Source of the DNA: Massospora cicadina
Lineage: Eukaryota > Entomophthoromycota > Entomophthoromycetes > Entomophthorales > Entomophthoraceae
NCBI GenBank assembly: GCA_022478985.1
Contig: JAKSZP010002720.1
Location: 148,551-212,550 of the forward strand
DNA: 64,000 nucleotides
Direction: 5' to 3'
The first letter of the stretch is position 1; the number at the start of each line of letters is the position of its first letter. The notes beneath the pieces were generated by a model that was not told the DNA's origin, did not search any database, and saw nothing but the letters and a program-made list of their open reading frames with translations. This document shows, in pieces, positions 10,872 to 23,200 of the stretch. The translations under genes were made by a program, and so were the position numbers.

Positions 10872-13800
10872 ATGGGAAACCTTCACTCTAGGGACGCTGA
10901 ATATTGCCGGACTCAAGGCCTCCCCGTCCCAGGCTAGGAAACTGAGTTTTTACAAAACAATTTACCCGTGGATATCCTGGCCATCCAGGAGTCCCACTGT
11001 CCACAAGGTTCCGAGGAAGCTTGGAAAACAATGCTCCTCCCATCCCTATCCTTTTGGTTGAAGCACTGTAGGGTGCTAATTCAGAAAAATAATTTTTTCA
11101 AATTCACATCCTCAGAAACATTCCTAAATGGCCGAGTGCTCATCATCACCTTCTCATGGGCTGGGTTGCGCACAATTGTCAACATCTATGCCCCAAACGG
11201 TGCACATGAGCGTCAGGAATTTTTCTCATTGGTCAAATCCCTCCCGCTACCCCCCAATTCTTTCCTAATTGGTGACATGAACTGTTGGCTAACCTTACCA
11301 ACGGACCGGTGGCCACCCTCACCCCACACCCCACAGGGTCACGTAGAACTACGCGTTCTAAAAGCCACCCTTGGGTTAATGGATGCGCTGCCGCGACATG
11401 CCCCACTGCTCAAAAATATGATGCGTCCCCACGTCCACAATGGCCAATTAAGGTCCATGACCCACATCAACCTTATTATAGCGCCAGCGAAATTCCAACC
11501 CCACATCTCCCACTTCAAAACAACAAAAATGGAATTCTCTGACCACCAACTGGTCTAGATAACATACCACTTACCCGTCACAGTTGCAAAGGCCCCACAT
11601 TGGTGCAAAATCTGCCCCCAGAGCTCGCGTCGCCAGGATTTTCCACATGGGTGGAAGAGGCAACTTTGGCAAAAATTGTTTGTTGCACCATTTTGCGCGG
11701 ACCCCATTTCCACATGGGCAACATTCAAAGAAGACACCATTCACCACTATCGCCATCTCTCTCAGATGCTCACAAGCCACATCGGCAGTTATATTGCATG
11801 CACTGGCAAAATTGGCCCACTTGGAGTCCAACATTCCAGCCTCAGGATATAGCCCTGCATGGGGCCAGAAGTGGGCGGAGGCAGCCGCCCACCTCAACAC
11901 ACTTGAAAGGCAACACAAACATTGGGTTTGTGTACAATACAGGGCCACACGCATCACTAAAGGTGACAAGTGCACTGCATACTTCTTCAAAAATTTTGCA
12001 CCACGCCAGAGCGTGGCCTGCACACAGGTGCAAAGATTGGATAATTCTATTGTGGACACACCGGCCAAAGTGGCACTCAAAATGCAAAGATATTACTCCA
12101 AGTTATACCAAGCCGAACCAATTCAGCTGGCTGAAATGGTGGAATTTCTTGACCGAGCTCATATCTGCACCATTTTCTGATACCCGGAAATAATGAATTT
12201 AATTACTCCAAACGAATTATGGACTATTATTCGCGGTGCGCCAAACCAAAATATGCCCAGGCCCAGATGGCATTCCATATGAGTTCTACAAAAAATATTT
12301 TAAATATATATCCCCATTGCTGCTAGCCTCACTCAACCAAAGCCTGTTGGAAACGCGCCTCCTACCAGGAGGACATGAGGCCTTTACGGGCACACTCTTC
12401 AAGAAAGGGGATAGGCTAGACTTAGCCAACTGGCGCCCCATTTCTCTAACAAACACAGACCAAAATTTTAACCAAAATCATGGCTAACCGTTTAGGGACT
12501 GTAGCATCTGCCACCATCTCCCAGAACAATTTGGTTTTATCCCCAGAAGGTTGATTTGGGATAACGTGCACTCTGTGGCTAATGTGTGTCAGTCCACAGC
12601 CTCTGGGTCACTTGTATTCTTGGACCAACAAAAGGCCTATGATAAAGTAAACTGGGAATACCTTAGGGCCTGCCTCCAACAATTCCGCCTACCCCCCCCC
12701 GCTTCATAAACTGGGTGATGCTGCTCACGGAATCTGCAACAATGGCAGTGCGTGGCCCAGGTTTCCTAACGGAAGTCGTTTGTCCTCAAAGGGGCCTGCA
12801 ATAAGGGGACCCCCTCAGCACACTCTTATACAACTTCAGCCTTGACCCACTACTGCGAAATGTGAATGCCCAACTCACTGGGGTCCATGTGCCAGGCCAA
12901 ACCCCAGTCAAGATGATGGCATTTGCAGATGATTGCGTGGTGGGGGTGTCTAATAATAAAGATGCACGTGCACTTGAAGCCCTCATCCAGGAATATTCCT
13001 GGGTAAGCAACGCGGCACTGAACGCCTCCAAAACCAAAATCATCCTCCTTGGTCAGTTTCAGAACTGCTGGGCCCCAGCAAGTAGTTCCCAACCGGGCCA
13101 TCTGCTCACCCACGTCCACGCCTTACTAACTCAAAACACACCGCTCCACTGGTGCTCCCCTTTGTGCCACGACCTACCATAGGACCGGTACGCCATCTGG
13201 GCGTGTGGTTGGAGGTAGGAGGATATGCGTCAGCAGTAATGGAGTGACATATACTGGACAACGTGACGAAGCGAATCGCCTCTCTCAGAGCCCACCCTAC
13301 TACCCTCACTGGCAGGGTTGTTCTTGCCAACTCTATGCTCCTATCCAAAGTATGGTTCAGAGCCCACGCCATCCCCTTCTCCCCAAGCTTCTTCAAATCC
13401 CTGTATGCTTTGCTGAAAGGATGGCTTTGGTCAGGCCGCCCCCCATTAGTATGGCTAGAGGTCATGTTTAGCCCTCATCATCAAGGTGGCATGGGCCTGC
13501 TTGACTTCAAAGCCCATGCTGCCAAGATCCTGGGCACCTGGATCGCAACTGTCACCGCTCCTACACTCCCATCCCAACACTGGTCCCGCGCGGCCCGCTC
13601 CAACTTCTCCTGAGCCTTGGGCCTCAACAATCCATCAAACCCCCACTATCTGATGAAATACCTCGCATCACACACATCGGCCACAGGTCCTCACGGGACC
13701 AAAACCCACTACAAAAGAATCCTACTCTCCATGTGAAGCGCAGAGTGGAGAATTCGTATAAGTGGACATACAACCTGAAGAGGCCGCCCCTCTCCTCAGT

Positions 13801-14373
13801 TCACACAAGAGGTACAGGGGCTACCCATCCATGATGGCGTGATCCCCATTCGACCCCAAGTCCTATCCAGGGTGGACTACCTGAACATGATGGACATCCC
13901 TTATTCCACTGAGACCCAAAAGACTATCTGGAAATACGCACACCATCCTCTGTTGCAGCCTCAAGTCCGCTCCCATGTGGCGCTGCCTGAGGCGGGTGTA
14001 TCGTACAGCTGAGCGCTCTAGTGCTTTACACTCATCCGGTGTCATGTGTGGCCAGTATGGAACGCTGTTTCACCGCCTGGAGAAGTGCCCCACCTCTAAA
14101 GTAATATGGCGCGAAGTCCAACGTCTGCTAGGCCAGGATCAAACATCCCTTCAGTCTGTCAGGAGATATGTTTGCTTCATCAATGGCCTCCCCCTCCCTC
14201 CCTCCCTCCATGCTCTGGTGGTTGCAATCGCCATGTGGACTATCCACAAGATTGTCTTGGATGCCATCGCTGGATCCATCCCCACCCTCCCTGAAGCTGT
14301 CCACAGATTCCGGTCTCATTTGGTGGATCACTTTCAAGTGTGGATGTTTGGATATCTCCCACCGCGTCGCTGA
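10872..14373 (+). pseudogene. LINE2 ORF2, disrupted
   Basis: The ATG at 10872 is followed by ETFTLGTLNIAGL. A 2-bp loss (ATGGGAAACC for ATGGGGGAAACC) already breaks the start. Endonuclease motifs NIYAPNG, GDMNCW and SDHQLV follow to about 11,555. The reverse transcriptase spans about 12,190-13,610 and retains FADD near 12,920-12,931, but GLRQGDP is damaged (the arginine codon region reads a stop at about 12,800). The C-terminal zinc finger and the tail WMFGYLPPRR end at 14,373. Confidence 0.82.
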
Positions 14374-14639
14374 CAGCTGGTCTCCTCCTGGTTCCCAGTC
14401 TGGTTCATCAAATCAGACCCCTTCCTCCACACCTGCTCAATAGTGGCTACGTCCCCTACACACGTTCCTCCCCCTTCCCATAAGTGGCGTTCCCGCTGGC
14501 AACAAGAGATAGCATCGCTTCTCTGGGGTGCCTCCCCTGGTACTAAGTTTTGTCTCGTCTGAGTCATATTCAGAAGTGTCCGTCCCACGGTCGGCCTTCC
14601 CCACAATAAATTTAAATTTAAATAACACCCAACCAATTA

Positions 14640-15575
14640 TCAGAAGTTACTGGAGACGAGTTCATCAATTCAGGAGAAATTGGATGAAGCTAATGAGGCC
14701 AGAACAACCTGTGTAATTAAGGATAGCCATGAAGGCTGAAAATCATTTTTAGGAGAAAAATTATTTGGACAATCAGACAAAATTGTTGGCTAATGAGATA
14801 CAAGGATCCAAAGCATCAGTTGCCGAAATAAGAGATAGAATTAGGACCTGTTGGATGAACAACCAGTTGGGATTAAAGGTCTAATATTCAAGAGTATTGC
14901 CAAATGTTGGTAAGTATAGCCTATATGTGAAGAAACTGAGCTGCTGGTTGTATAGCGAAGAAGGTCAATACTAATTGGAAGTATTGAACCTAAGAGAAAA
15001 TAGTTGCAATGTTACCAGCGGACCTCTGAACCATTAAATGAGTATGTTATGAGATTTGGTCAAGTCCCTGAAGAGGACCACTGAACCAAATGGTTGTTTA
15101 AATCTTAAAAGGATAAGATTTTGAACCATGATAAATGGTAGGTTTAAGTACCTAAGATCCAGTTTGGATGAAGGGGAAAAAAGGACCTCTGAACCCTTTT
15201 GTAGGTTGCAAGTCCCATTGCAAAAGAAAAATACAAAAATACATAAAAATATAAAATATTGATTTTTATGGTCTATGAGTTTCAGACCTAAGAAATGATG
15301 AGAAATCCTGATGGCTGAATTGAGGAGATTCCACAATTTTGGGACTCTCAACGAAATGGGATTACTTGATGGGGTAACAAAAATCATCAACCTATTGGTG
15401 GATTGAGAGCAGCTTGCTGATCTGTCAGAAGGCCATCAAGAGGAGGTGCTCAAATTTGTTCAAAAAGTATTGGGGAGTATTTGCCCAAAAAATTCTTATG
15501 ATTTGGGATGCACAAGAGATGTGATACACAAGGTCAATACTGGGGAAAATATTCTGTCAGAATTGCAGATGACCA
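14640..15575 (+). pseudogene. Gypsy-A' gag/pol linker remnant
   Basis: This is the continuation of A' after LINE2. The first 350 bp read a possible coiled-coil stretch (SSIQEKLDEANEA) with many stops. A repeated module occupies about 15,020-15,215. From about 15,290 to 15,575 it aligns with copy A 47,275-47,530, the segment before reverse transcriptase (FHDFG, DLGC, VDTGEN in A), but with stops. Protease and most of gag are absent. Confidence 0.55.
15020..15215 (+). repeat. GGACCTCTGAACC module, copy 1
   Basis: The motif GGACCTCTGAACC occurs at about 15,020 and 15,183, with a variant (GGACCACTGAACC) at about 15,075. Between them is GGTTTAAGTACC followed by a CAGTTTGG segment. The same arrangement recurs at 18,405-18,545, so the two stretches are copies of one another about 3.4 kb apart within A'. 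Confidence 0.7.
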
Positions 15576-16550
15576 CATAATCTAACCTTTTGACCAAGTA
15601 TAAGATTTGATGATTAAGTTATAATTGTATAGGATTGGCAATACTGGCTGACTGATGAGAATATCGTCAGGTATCATCCTCAATGATATTAGAGGTCGCT
15701 GACTAATGAATCATTGTTGTACATCATCCCCAATGATATTTGAGGCCGCCAACAGATGATAATTTTTTTGGGCATCATCCCCGACAAAATTAAGCAATAA
15801 TTCAATATTGTAGTAACACCTGATAGTCAAATTATAGGGAATCATTCAGAGCGTAACAGATTGGAGTCATCATAAACTACCAAAATGTTTGAATGCCGGA
15901 GGAAGGGTAGAATTGTCATCAGCCAAAACAATTGGTTTCGTGTACCTAATACCAATTGTTTGGTCCACTGAACACCCAAGGATTACGCTGCCTAAGAAAC
16001 CCAAGGCAATGGCACCTGACAAGATTTGGTGCCTAACACTAAGGGTCAAACCAGTATAGGAGCACATATAATTCTCAGCAGACAGCTGAAAAGTTGTGTG
16101 CCAATTCCAACTATAAAAACCAAATTATACCCTAATAAAAGCAGATTCATATTGAAAATAACTTTATTGTTTAACATTAGTTGTTTAAACATTACTCTTA
16201 AGAGAATAGTGCACAGATCAGATATCCTTAAGTTGATTTTATCAAAATTTCTCCTTGGCTCTGTGAAAAGGGAATAGGGAAAGTGTTCCCTACCAGTATT
16301 AAAATATCTTCAAAATGAAGAAGCACATGTCTAGCGTTGGACAATACACTCAACATGGCTTTTTGAGGATTCAACTTTAATAATAGTCTTCATACTATTA
16401 TTGCCCCAGTCTATCAAATTCAATCAATTATCAACGCAAGATTCCACGAATCTGTGCAGTTGAAATCTAGGGCCAGAAGCGAGCCATCATAGCCCAAGCC
16501 TTTTAACATCTGCCAATCAGGATGAAATGAGATTGCCAGCATGAGTGCTG
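15576..16550. other. Foreign segment replacing the gypsy-A' reverse transcriptase
   Basis: Copy A has reverse transcriptase between the segments matching A' 15,575 and 16,550. In A' this is missing and about 970 bp of AT-rich, non-coding sequence is present instead. Part of it (AATAGTCTTCATACTATTATT near 16,383, then a CTGTGCAGT segment near 16,450) resembles the 3' half of the family-A LTR, so a diverged LTR fragment is likely. Exact ends and duplications could not be set. Confidence 0.45.
15647..15800 (+). repeat. Three degenerate ~51-bp tandem units
   Basis: Units begin near 15,648, 15,700 and 15,751. Each contains CATCATCC followed by a CAATGATATT or similar segment and GAGG(T/C)CGC. They lie inside the segment that replaced the A' reverse transcriptase. 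Confidence 0.65.
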
Positions 16551-18350
16551 AGAGTATCAAATTATTAGAAAATTTATTTAGAACTTTGCCCGAATAGCTG
16601 AGCCATTATTTAATTTATTGAAGAATCTGAAAAAAGGATTCATATGGAATGAAGAGGCCCAGGACTCCTTCAATGAGTTACACCAGTATTAATATGTTTG
16701 CCAATTCTGAAATATCCAAATTTCAATAAGGAGTTTATTATTTGAACTGATGCTTTATTGACAGCGATCAGCGCCATACTAAGCTAAGTAGACAAACTTG
16801 GGGATGAACATCTGGTGGCGTATGTGAGACAAACACTCTCAGCCGCTGAGAGGAACTACACCATGACTGAGCGGAAATGCCTTGCAGTTATTTACACATG
16901 CAAGCAGTTTCAGGTGTACATCCATGGGATGCACTTTAAGGTGGTGACAGACCACTCTTCGCTGCATTGACTGCACAATTTAAGAGATCCAGAAGAATGA
17001 CTGGCCTAATGGGCTCTTAAGCTCCAGGCTTATGATTATGATATTGTCCACCAAGTGGGGGCTTATCACCAGAATGCAGATGGCTTATCACAGTTACCAA
17101 TGGTCCAGATGGTATACCCGCAGGTGGATGAGCTATTCCAGAGAATGGTCAAAGGAAAAATTGGGGATGAGCCCCAAGAAATCCAAGTTGCGCTTTGGAA
17201 AGCGATGGAAAACACTGAGACCATGGATGGACAAGTATTCAAGATGATCAATGGGAAGCAGTTATTATTCCTGAAACCGTCAGAAAGAGCAGCTATAGTG
17301 CAAGCAGCTCACAAGATTGTTGGGCATGGAGGCCTGAGGAAAACAACTGACCATATTCGCCAGTACTATTAATGGAAATCCATCAACTATAATGTTGCAG
17401 ATTATCTAGCTTGTTGCGTGGAGTTCCAGCTGCACAAACCACATAAGAATACAACTGGATTCTGACTGGTCTGCCCTGGATTTGCCTGGCACACGGTGTC
17501 CATTGATGTGATGGGACCGCTGACAATGAGCGCAGGAGGAGTCAAGTACATTATAGTTGCCATCAACCATCTGATGAGATGGGTTGAGATGAAGGCCCTA
17601 ACCAGAGTAGATGCTACCAGTACCGCGAGGTTCATCCTGGACCAAGTAGTATACCAGCATGAATGTCTGAAGGTCCTGCTTAGCAACAATGGGACCAACT
17701 TCACGTCTCATGTGATCCTGAGATTGAATAATATAATGGGTATCAGAGGAGTCGTGTCAGTACCTTACTGTCCAGAGACAAACGGACTGGTAGAACGGGT
17801 GAATGGAACGCTGGATGTGACGCTGAGGAAGCTAGTCGCAGGGAGAACTTCTGCGTGGGAACGTACCTGAGTTTGGTGACGTTTGCCTACAATATCATTC
17901 ATCATACGGTGACAGGTAAGACGCCGTTTGAGTTGATATATTGGAGAAAGGCCGCGTTGCTGCCAATTTTATATGGTGGTGGAACCTACATTGGGGATGA
18001 GTACCAAACAATAAATGAACCAACTGACAAATATTCTGATTGATATGCAATCTCAAGCATTCAATACAACCTTGAAGAAAAGGATACAAGAAAAATTGAC
18101 GGACAACAAGAACTGACTGGCCTTAGCAGAATATCTAATAGGGGAAATAGTTGCCTATTGCGATATGCATGGTTTTGGAAGAAGAAACAAACTATATGCG
18201 TTGTGGTCAGGTCTGTTTGATTTGATTGGCAAGATGGCGATGGATGCTTACTCCATCAAGAATCCCTCTGGATGGAAGAGTTGTGAACCAAGTCCATGTT
18301 AAGTATCTAAAGCAATGGATTGAGGAAAAAATAAAAGAGTTCCCAAAGGA
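16550..18350 (+). pseudogene. Gypsy-A' RNase H and integrase, inactive
   Basis: RNase H motifs (AERNYTMTE, VVTDHSS) lie at about 16,700-16,980. The integrase zinc-binding part (HKIVGHGGLRK) lies at about 17,310. The integrase core reads SIDVMGPL at about 17,500, then LLSNNGTNF at 17,676-17,702 and NGLVERVNG near 17,785. The second catalytic aspartate is changed to asparagine (AAC at 17,685-17,687), which would abolish integration, and stops interrupt the frame. The end (VKYLKQWIEE, about 18,298-18,327) matches the same point in copy A. Confidence 0.8.
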
Positions 18351-18394
18351 CTGATGAAACATTAAGTTGATCACATCCCGATGATTAGCTCAAG

Positions 18395-18545
18395 TCCAAA
18401 AAAAAGGACCTCTGAACCATTCTAGATGGTTAATTCTGAAAAAGGACCTTTTTACCATAGAAAACTGGCAGGTTTAAGTACCCAGGACCCAGTTTGGGGA
18501 AAAAGATGGACCTCTGAACCAAACCAAGGTCAAGTCTCATAGGGA
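18395..18545 (+). repeat. GGACCTCTGAACC module, copy 2
   Basis: GGACCTCTGAACC occurs near 18,405 and 18,508, flanking GGTTTAAGTACCCAGGACCC. This mirrors 15,020-15,215. Copy A lacks about 270 bp here, so the module was either lost from A or gained by A'. Confidence 0.7.
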
Positions 18546-18840
18546 AAAAAGAAGAACAAAGATAAAAAATTGATAAGATATTGGGAAAAAAGATTATAAA
18601 CTGTACAGAGAAAAAGCCGATATAATTTTATAATTTTTATTTTTATTAATTGTTTTTGGTATGGGGATGATTCCGCCTATGTCACCTCTTGGGGGAGGGA
18701 GGATGGATCGCAGTAGGAATGAACAGCCCATCAAAATTGATAAGAGGACTTTTCTTTCTCATTGCAAACACTTTTGCAACCCATTCAATTCAAGACTAAA
18801 TCTAGTTTGATAATCTCATAGAGGGGATTAGTCTGCGCCC

Positions 18841-20285
18841 ATGTCTGGGAGCAGTTGGGCAAGCAAGGCAAGAGGAGCAGGCGGAAGGCCTGCGGCCTCT
18901 AACTTTGAAAACGCCCCGGAGAATCTGGCGGAATAAAAAAAAATCTAAAAAAACTGGTGGTCACAATTTCCCCGGAGATACTTGTGTGGCAAGCATGATG
19001 CAACCAGTACATCAATACGCCACATTCCCAGCCACTTTCGTTGGTGGAATTCGGAGTCCGTGTGTATCTGGACATCCAAAAAACGGCCTATGGGAAAAAT
19101 TTTGTGAAGATGTACACAAAATTTTCCTGACTGCGGTGTACGTTGCACCTCACTCCATGTCGCGCGGTTGGCTGGACCTAGGTTTTGAAAGCAAAATAGC
19201 AGCAGATGAGGCTGCAGCAGTGCACGTAGTGGTCGACCTCCCCAAAGGGCAATGGGTCATCGAAACTAAATGCACCAGATGGACAAAATCAAACCAAATT
19301 TTCCTCACATTTGACTTTTTGCCTACTATGGTAAAACGTGATATTTTGGAGCAACACCTGAAAGATGGTCTCACCATATATGGCGAAATACAATCTTTCG
19401 AAATGCAACATTTCACACTGATGCCACACCTGTGCACTGGCAAAGCCATCGCAGTTCTGACCCCAACTGAGGAGATCACGAAGGACCTAACCCAGATCCC
19501 ACACTCCACCTTTATTGATATTGCAGGGCACACCACCCACCCATTCTGGGTAACCGTGGACAGCGCGCTCCCCATTTGCACCCACTGTGATGCGTTTGGC
19601 CATAAGGCACACATGTGCCCCATTAAAGAGGGCGTTACATTCCAAGAGCACCCCTCGGCAGCCATGGCCAGCGGAGAGGCGCACTACAAACCAACCACAA
19701 GCACCAAAGAGGCTTTCCCAAGGGGAGCACAAGGCTGCTACCTACTGGTAAAGCCCATCTCCCCACAGGAGTGGAAGAAGGCAGAGCAGGCCCATAGGAC
19801 CGCGGCCAAGGAAGTGGCCAAGGCCACCACCACCATCCCACACTCACAACGCCAGGAGGACATGGAGACCTTTGCGGCGGAAGCAACTTGGAAATCCATC
19901 ACCCAATCAGATTGGGAGGCCCAAGCTGAATGGGCCACTCAATCTGAGGATCTGATGGGAGATTTGATCTCACCCAATCGCTGCACCCAAGCCTCAGTTG
20001 AAACTGACTTGGGACCTATCCCAACCGAAAAAAAAATTTTTTGCCCCACTCGATGGTGCACCAAACTTATCCGCACCATAAAAAATTCGTCCGACGTCGG
20101 GAAAACAAAAAGCGAAGGCCAAAGCCAATGTGACTCTTTCCGCAAAAATTAACAAAAACCCTAATAGTGTTGCTGCTAATACCCGCGCTGCTGTGAAAGC
20201 CCGTGGGGACCTGGAAGAGGCAGGTGGGCCTGGGGGCCCACCCCCTCACACCTAAGGTGCAATGGGGGAAACCTTCACTCTAGGG
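18841..20285 (+). pseudogene. LINE3 ORF1, long open frame with CCHC knuckle
   Basis: The shared ATG is at 18841. A 1-bp loss near 18,905 (TTTGAAAAC against GTTCGAAAAC) changes frame. From there 415 codons are open to 20,152 because a second 1-bp loss near 19,087 restores the main frame. The knuckle CTHCDAFGHKAHMC is intact at about 19,577-19,618. An alanine/lysine-rich region (EWKKAEQAHRTAAKE) follows. An extra A in the A-run near 20,036 shifts the C-terminus. The product would bind LINE RNA. Confidence 0.8.
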
Positions 20286-23200
20286 ACGCTGAATATCGCT
20301 GGACTCAAGGCCTCCCCATCCCGGGCTTGGAAACTGAGTTTTTTACAAAATAATTTACCCGTGGATATCCTGGCCATCCAGGAAACCCACTGTCCACGAG
20401 GTTTTGAGGATGCTTGGAAAACAATGCTCCTACCATCCCTATCCTTTTGGTCAAAGCACTGTGGGGTGCTAATTCAGAAAAACAATTTTTTCAAATTTAC
20501 ATCTTCAGAAATATTCCTAAATGACTGAGTGCTCGTTGTCACCTTCTCATGGGCCAATGTTGCACACACAATCGTCAACATTTATGCCCCAAACGGTGCA
20601 CAAGAGCGTCAAGAATTTTTCTCATTGGTCAAATCCCTCCCGCTACCCCCCGATTCTTTCCTAATTGGCGACATGAACTGTTGGCTAACCTCACCAACGG
20701 ACCGGTGGCCGCCCTCACCCCTCACCCCACAGGGTCACATAGAACTATGCGTTCTAAAAGCCACCCTTGGGTTAATGGATGCGCTGCCATGACATGCCCC
20801 ACTGCTCAAAAACATGATGCGTCCCCACATCCACAATGGCCAATTAAGGTCCATGACCCGCATAGACCTTATTCTAGCACCGGCGAAATTCCAACCCCAC
20901 ATCTCCCACTTCAAAACAACGAAAATGGAATTCTCCGACCACCGACTGGTCTAGATAACATACCACTTACCCGTCACAGTTGCAAAGGCCCCACATTGGT
21001 GCAAAATCTGCCCCCCATAGCTTGCGTCGCCAGGATTTTCCACATGGGTGGAAGAGGCAACTTTGGCAAAATTGTTTGTTGCACCATTTTGCGCGGACCC
21101 CATTTCCACATGGGCAACATTCAAAGAAGACACCATTCACCACTATCGCCATCTCTCATCCAGATGCTCACAAGCCACATCGGTGGTTATATCGCGCGCG
21201 CTGGCAGAATTGGCCCACTTGGAGTCCAACATTCCAGCCTCAGGATATAGCCCTGCATGGGGCCAGAAGTGGGCGGAGGCAGCAGCCCACCTCAACGCAC
21301 TTGAAAGGCAACACAAACATCGGGTTTGTGTCCAATACAGGGCCACACGCATCACTAAAGGCGACAAGTGCACCGCATACTTCTTCCAAAAAAAATTTTG
21401 CACCATGCCAGAGCGTGGCCTGCACACAGGTGCAAAGATCAGATAATTATATCATGGACACACCGGCTGAAGTGGCAATCGAAATGCAAAGATATTACTT
21501 TGAGTTATACTGAGCTGAACCAATTCAGCTGGCTGAAATGGCGAAATTTCTTGACAGAGCTCATATCTGCACCATTTTCTGATACCCGGAAATAATGAGT
21601 TTAATTACTCTGAACAAATTATGGACTACCATTCGCGGTGCGCCAAACCAAAAATGCCCAGGCCCAGATGGCATTCCATATGAGTTCTACAAAAAATATT
21701 TTAAATACATATCCCCATTGCTGCTAGCCTCACTCAACCAAAGCCTGTTGGAAACGCGCCTCCTACCAGGAGGACATGAGGCTTTTACAGTCACACTCTT
21801 CAAGAAAGGGGATAGGCTAGACTTAGCCAACTGGCGCCCCATTTCTCTAACAAACACAGACACCAAAATTTTAACAAAAATCATGGCTAACCATTTAGGG
21901 ACTGTAGCATCTGCCACCATCTCTCCAGAACAATTTGGTTTCATCCCCAGAAGGTCGATTTGGGATAACGTGCACTCTGTGGCTAATGTGTGTCAGTCCA
22001 CAGCCTCTGGGGCACTTGTATTCTTGGACCAACAAAAGGCCTATGATAGAGTAAACTGGGAATACCTTAGGGCCTGCCTCCAACAATTCCGCCTACCTCC
22101 CCGCTTCATTAACTGGGTGATGCTGCTCACGGAATCTGCAACAATGGCTGTGCGCGGCCCAGGTTTCCTAATGGAAGTAGTCCATCCTCAAAGGGGCCTG
22201 CGACAAGGGGACCCCCTGAGCCCACTCTTATACAACTTCAGCCTTGACCCACTACTACGAAATATGAATGCCCAACTCACTGGGTTCCATGTGCCAGGCC
22301 AAACCCCAGTCAAGATGATGGCATTTGCAGATGATTGCGTGGTGGGGGTGTCTAATAATAAAGATGCACGTGCGCTTGAAGCCCTCATCCAGGAATATTC
22401 CTGGGTAAGCAACGCGGCACTGAACGCCTCCAAAACCGAAATCATCCTCCTTGGTCAGTTTCAGAACTGCTGGGCCCCAGCAAGTAGTTCCCAACCCAGC
22501 CCAGCTGCTCGCTCAAGTCCACGCCTTACTAACTCAAAACACACCGCTCCACTGGTGCTCCCCTTTGTGCCGCGACCTACCATAGGACCGGTACGCCATC
22601 TGGGCGTGTGGTTGGAGGTAGGAGGATATGCGTCAGCAGTAATGGAGTGACATATACTGGACAACGTGACGAAGCGAATCACCTCTCTCAGAGCCCACCC
22701 TACTACCCTCACTGGCAGGGTTGTTCTTACCAACTCTATGCTCCTATCCAAAGTCTGGTTGGAGCCCACGCTATCCCCTTCTCCCCAAGCTTCTTCAAAT
22801 CCCTGTATGCTTTGCTACAAGGTTGGCTTTGGTCAGGCCGCCCTCCACCAGTACGGCTAGAGGTCATGTTTGGCCCTCATCATCATGGTGGCATGGGCCT
22901 ACTTGACTTTAAAGCCCATGCCGCCAAGATCCTAGGCACCTGGATTGCGGCCGTCACTGCTCCTACACTCCCATCCCAACACTGATCCCGCGCGGCCCGC
23001 TCCAACTTCTCCCAAGCCTTGGGCCTCAACAATCCATCAAACCCCCACTCCCTGATGAAATACCTCGCATCACATTCATCAGCCACAGGTCTCACGGGAC
23101 CAAAACCCACTACAAACGAATCCTACTCTCCATGCAAAGCGCAGAGTGGAGAATTCGTATTAGTGGACATACAACCCGAAGAGGCCGCCCCTCTCCTCAG

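Larger units (their letters stand above)
9374..14625 (+). mobile_element. LINE2: near full-length LINE inside gypsy-A'
   Basis: This is a complete copy with the shared 5' and 3' ends. It is flanked by cactcaaccaatta (9360-9373) and cacccaaccaatta (14626-14639), a 14-bp duplication with one transition. The tail is TTTAAATTTAAA. ORF1 and ORF2 are both broken by small indels and stops. It inserted into the degenerate gag region of A'. Confidence 0.92.
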
